Positions 7,547-9,378 of a DNA stretch of 9,378 nucleotides are shown here, one piece after another (position 1 is the first letter of the stretch; the number at the start of each line of letters is the position of its first letter). The stretch comes from AWTP1-13 sp039808585. Lineage in GTDB: Bacteria; Pseudomonadota; Alphaproteobacteria; Rhizobiales; Hyphomicrobiaceae. Below the pieces are notes generated by a model. That model was not told where the DNA came from, did no database searches, and saw nothing but the letters and a program-made list of their open reading frames with translations. A program made the position numbers and the translations under genes. The stretch covers positions 1-9,378 of the forward strand of contig JBDHTJ010000182.1 of assembly GCA_039808585.1 (NCBI GenBank). Reading direction: 5' to 3'.

Positions 7547-8377
7547 ATGCGGAAAGCGCTCCTTAGTCTGTTGCTTTTGGCGTTTCAGGGCTGGCTTGGG
7601 CTCGCCGGCAGTGTGGCGCATGCGCAAGGCAGTACAGTCGATCTCGAACTGGTGCTCGCCGTCGACGTGTCGCTGTCTATGGATCTCGAAGAACAGCGGC
7701 TGCAGCGCGAGGGCTACGTGCTAGCCTTCCGCGATCCGGAAGTTATCAAGTCGATCGCATCGGGCCCAACGGGCCGCATCGCCGTGACGTACGTGGAGTG
7801 GGCGGGCCCCGGCAACCAGCAGGTGGTTCTGCCCTGGACGCTCATCGACAGCCCCAACGCGGCCGAGAGTTTCAGCCGGCAGCTCGAGGCGGCCAGCATC
7901 TCACGCGCGCGCATGACCTCGATCTCCAGCGCGCTCGAATTCTCCGACAGCCTTTTCGAGACCAGCGGCGTGCGCGGCATGCGCCGCGTGATCGACGTGT
8001 CAGGTGATGGCCCCAACAATGCCGGGCCACCCGTTCTCCGCGTGCGCGACGCCCTGGTTGCCAAGGGCATTGTAATCAACGGCCTGCCGATCGTGCTGAA
8101 GCGGCCGACGAGCTTCTTCGACATGGAGAACCTCGATCAGTACTACACCGACTGCGTGATTGGCGGCGCAGGGTCGTTCATGATCCCGATCAAGGAGCCG
8201 TCCGAGTTCCGCACCGCCACGCGGCGCAAACTGCTGCTCGAGATCGCGGGGCTCGAGCCCGAGCCGGCGCCGCGCCTGATCCGCGTGCAGGCCGGCCGCC
8301 AGGGCAACAATGCCGAAGGCCAGACAGATTGCCTTGCAGGCGAGCGGCGCTGGAACCGCTTCATGCGAGAGCCGTAG
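7547..8377 (+). CDS. Secreted DUF1194 (VWA-like) domain protein
   Basis: 276 residues. It starts with a signal peptide: positive MRK, a hydrophobic stretch to about residue 22, and probable cleavage after AHA (24-26), so the mature protein should be periplasmic. The mature part opens with VDLELVLAVDVSLSM, which supplies a metal-ion-dependent adhesion site D40-x-S42-x-S44. T124 (in RMTSISSAL) and D154 (in DVSGDGPNN) fit the later MIDAS positions of a von Willebrand A fold. This arrangement and the C-terminal YYTDCVIGG segment are what I know from DUF1194 proteins of alphaproteobacteria, whose function is not established. C203 and C262 could form a disulfide. No transmembrane anchor follows the signal peptide. 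The ribosome site is weak. It stands alone behind the repeat-bearing interval, 109 bp before another exported protein gene. Confidence 0.85.
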   Translation: MRKALLSLLLLAFQGWLGLAGSVAHAQGSTVDLELVLAVDVSLSMDLEEQRLQREGYVLAFRDPEVIKSIASGPTGRIAVTYVEWAGPGNQQVVLPWTLIDSPNAAESFSRQLEAASISRARMTSISSALEFSDSLFETSGVRGMRRVIDVSGDGPNNAGPPVLRVRDALVAKGIVINGLPIVLKRPTSFFDMENLDQYYTDCVIGGAGSFMIPIKEPSEFRTATRRKLLLEIAGLEPEPAPRLIRVQAGRQGNNAEGQTDCLAGERRWNRFMREP

Positions 8378-8434
8378 CGCGGCATTGCGGGGGGACATTC
8401 GCAAATCCGCCCCAAAGCTCAGCCACAGTACAAA

Positions 8435-8463
8435 TTGGGATGGGTGGTTAACGCAGGCTTAAG
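8435..8463 (+). promoter_or_regulatory. Weak candidate promoter before the extensin-like gene
   Basis: TTGGGA (8435-8440), 17 bases, then CTTAAG (8458-8463). The spacing is ideal, but the hexamers match only four and three of six positions. It overlaps the CtrA-like box, so if both are real, CtrA binding would cover the spacer and -10. The same bases may simply be the CtrA site alone. Confidence 0.22.
8448..8462. promoter_or_regulatory. CtrA-type box TTAA-N7-TTAA
   Basis: TTAACGCAGGCTTAA is a perfect match to the TTAA-N7-TTAA core bound by the alphaproteobacterial cell-cycle regulator CtrA. It lies in the 109 bp gap before the extensin-like lipoprotein, 24 bp upstream of its ATG. In DNA this GC-rich the eight fixed A/T positions are rarely met by chance, and its location just before a cell-envelope gene fits a regulatory site. 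Whether it would activate or repress depends on the unmapped transcription start. Confidence 0.5.
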
Positions 8464-8486
8464 AGCTTTGGCGTCATTCTGCCTCC

Positions 8487-9155
8487 ATGGTCCCGTCTCG
8501 CGTCCTTGTTGCGTTGGTACTTTCTGCCGTTGCACTGCTCACAGCGTGCAGCGGACAGCCGAGCTTCGTTGCGCGTGATGAGCCCTGGCGGGCGGAGGAC
8601 GAACGCAACTGCCTCGCCTCTGGCATCGTGCGCGAGACCCCCTTCCTGACCTCTCGATCTGCCCTTGGTGGCCCCAGCGTGTGCGGAGCGCTGAAGCCCT
8701 TCGCCATGTCGGCTGCTGCGAACGGCTCGGTGGAACTGCGCCCGGCGGCCCTGCTCCGCTGCCCCATGGTGCCGGCCGTCGACTACTGGGTGCAGCATGT
8801 GGTGAAGCCCGCGGCACGGCGGCACCTCGGCATGGACGTGATTGAAATCAAGATCTCCGGATCCTACTCCTGCCGCCCGGTGAACCATGTAGACGGCGGA
8901 CGGCTTTCCGAGCACGGACATGCCAACGCCATCGACGTCTCCACCTTCGTTCTGGCCAACGGGGAGCAGGTGACGGTGAAGACCGGCTGGTGGGGCGGGT
9001 TCGCCCAGCGCAACTTCCTGAGGGCGATCCACGCAGGGGCCTGCAACGTGTTCACCACCGTGCTCGGCCCGCACTATGACGTCCATCACCGCGACCATCT
9101 GCACCTCGACCTCGCCAAGCACGGCCGGGACGGCCAGCAGCGCGTGTGCAAATAG
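8487..9155 (+). CDS. Extensin-like C-terminal domain lipoprotein (putative peptidoglycan metallopeptidase)
   Basis: 222 residues. The N-terminus is a lipoprotein signal: a hydrophobic stretch (6-18), then LLTAC with the lipid-bearing cysteine at C21. The C-terminal two thirds match the extensin-like family of alphaproteobacteria (SYSCRP, SEHGHANAIDV, FLRAIHAGACNVFTTVLGP, and HHRDHLHLDLA). The family is named after a plant wall protein, but the pattern is that of LAS/M15 peptidases: H143 and D150 in S-x-H-x6-D spacing, then D203 and H206 as D-x-x-H. Zinc binding by H143, D150 and H206 is therefore my inference, with peptidoglycan peptides the natural target. Paired cysteines (for example C127, C189, C221) may be oxidised in the periplasm. 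No ribosome site is evident. A CtrA-type box lies just upstream. Confidence 0.86.
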   Translation: MVPSRVLVALVLSAVALLTACSGQPSFVARDEPWRAEDERNCLASGIVRETPFLTSRSALGGPSVCGALKPFAMSAAANGSVELRPAALLRCPMVPAVDYWVQHVVKPAARRHLGMDVIEIKISGSYSCRPVNHVDGGRLSEHGHANAIDVSTFVLANGEQVTVKTGWWGGFAQRNFLRAIHAGACNVFTTVLGPHYDVHHRDHLHLDLAKHGRDGQQRVCK

Positions 9156-9268
9156 CCAACATTTGAACCTCGACAAGCGACCCTGCTCCGCCTAGTAGGG
9201 CATGGGGGTACAGGCAAAGCGCGCCCTCCTTTCATCCCCTCATCTCCAGCCCCGCAGCAGGACGAAGC
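9156..9268. other. Short intergenic interval before the MFS transporter gene
   Basis: 113 bp with no gene. A pyrimidine-rich run (9225-9249, mostly C and T) precedes the putative ribosome site AGGA (9259-9262). No hairpin with a T tract is visible after the lipoprotein gene, and no clear promoter could be picked. Confidence 0.5.
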
Positions 9269-9378
9269 TTGACGGCCTCCACTGACCCCGATCGGTCCGG
9301 CGCTCACGCGCGGATGCTCGTGTTCCTGTCGATGGCGGCGTTCGCCAGTGCGGCCAACCTGCGCATCTGCGACAGCCT
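9269..9378 (+). CDS. MFS transporter, N-terminal fragment
   Basis: Only the first 36 codons are inside the window; the gene continues past the right edge. After a short polar leader (TASTDPDRSGAHAR), a hydrophobic segment MLVFLSMAAFASAANLRICD begins. It resembles the first membrane helix of major facilitator transporters of the kind that continue with a D-x-L-L-P sequence, so an inner-membrane exporter is likely; the substrate cannot be told. The start is taken as TTG at 9269 because AGGA (9259-9262) lies six bases upstream. The alternative is the in-frame ATG at 9314, which has no ribosome site and would start directly at the membrane helix. The frame is open further upstream but has no other start codon back to 9191. 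Confidence 0.65.
   Translation, partial: MTASTDPDRSGAHARMLVFLSMAAFASAANLRICDS

Overview
The window is a GC-rich piece of chromosome that looks like an alphaproteobacterium of the order Hyphomicrobiales (Rhizobiales). The main reasons are the gene order phaC / aminotransferase / hom / glpX, the alphaproteobacterial NDUFS6-type zinc-finger protein, a DUF1194 protein and an extensin-like lipoprotein. I see no mobile element, CRISPR array, tRNA or rRNA. The content is mostly housekeeping and cell-envelope genes.

Left part (1-4334): the first 88 codons of a class I polyhydroxyalkanoate synthase (phaC) run off the left edge on the minus strand. A 427 bp gene-free interval separates it from a plus-strand run of three closely spaced genes: an AlaC-type aminotransferase, homoserine dehydrogenase (hom) and class II fructose-1,6-bisphosphatase (glpX). 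Together they link carbon storage, pyruvate/alanine exchange, threonine/methionine synthesis and gluconeogenesis.

Middle part (4357-7186): a minus-strand pair, an NDUFS6-like zinc-finger protein followed by an FAD-dependent aromatic hydroxylase, faces glpX convergently with only 22 bp between them. Divergently from the zinc-finger gene runs a plus-strand pair, an alpha/beta hydrolase (GTG start with a strong ribosome binding site) and a PaaI-type hotdog thioesterase.

Right part (7187-9378): a 360 bp gene-free interval holds an AT-richer patch packed with direct repeats of TACGC-containing words (nine exact TACGC in 116 bp, all in one orientation). It precedes a secreted DUF1194 (VWA-like) protein. 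Next is an extensin-like lipoprotein with a metallopeptidase-like His/Asp/His pattern. Directly upstream of it lies a perfect TTAA-N7-TTAA element, the form bound by the cell-cycle regulator CtrA. The window ends in the first codons of an MFS transporter, probably with a TTG start.

No clear novel system is visible. The two signals most worth following up are the TACGC repeat cluster and the CtrA-like box in front of the envelope lipoprotein gene.
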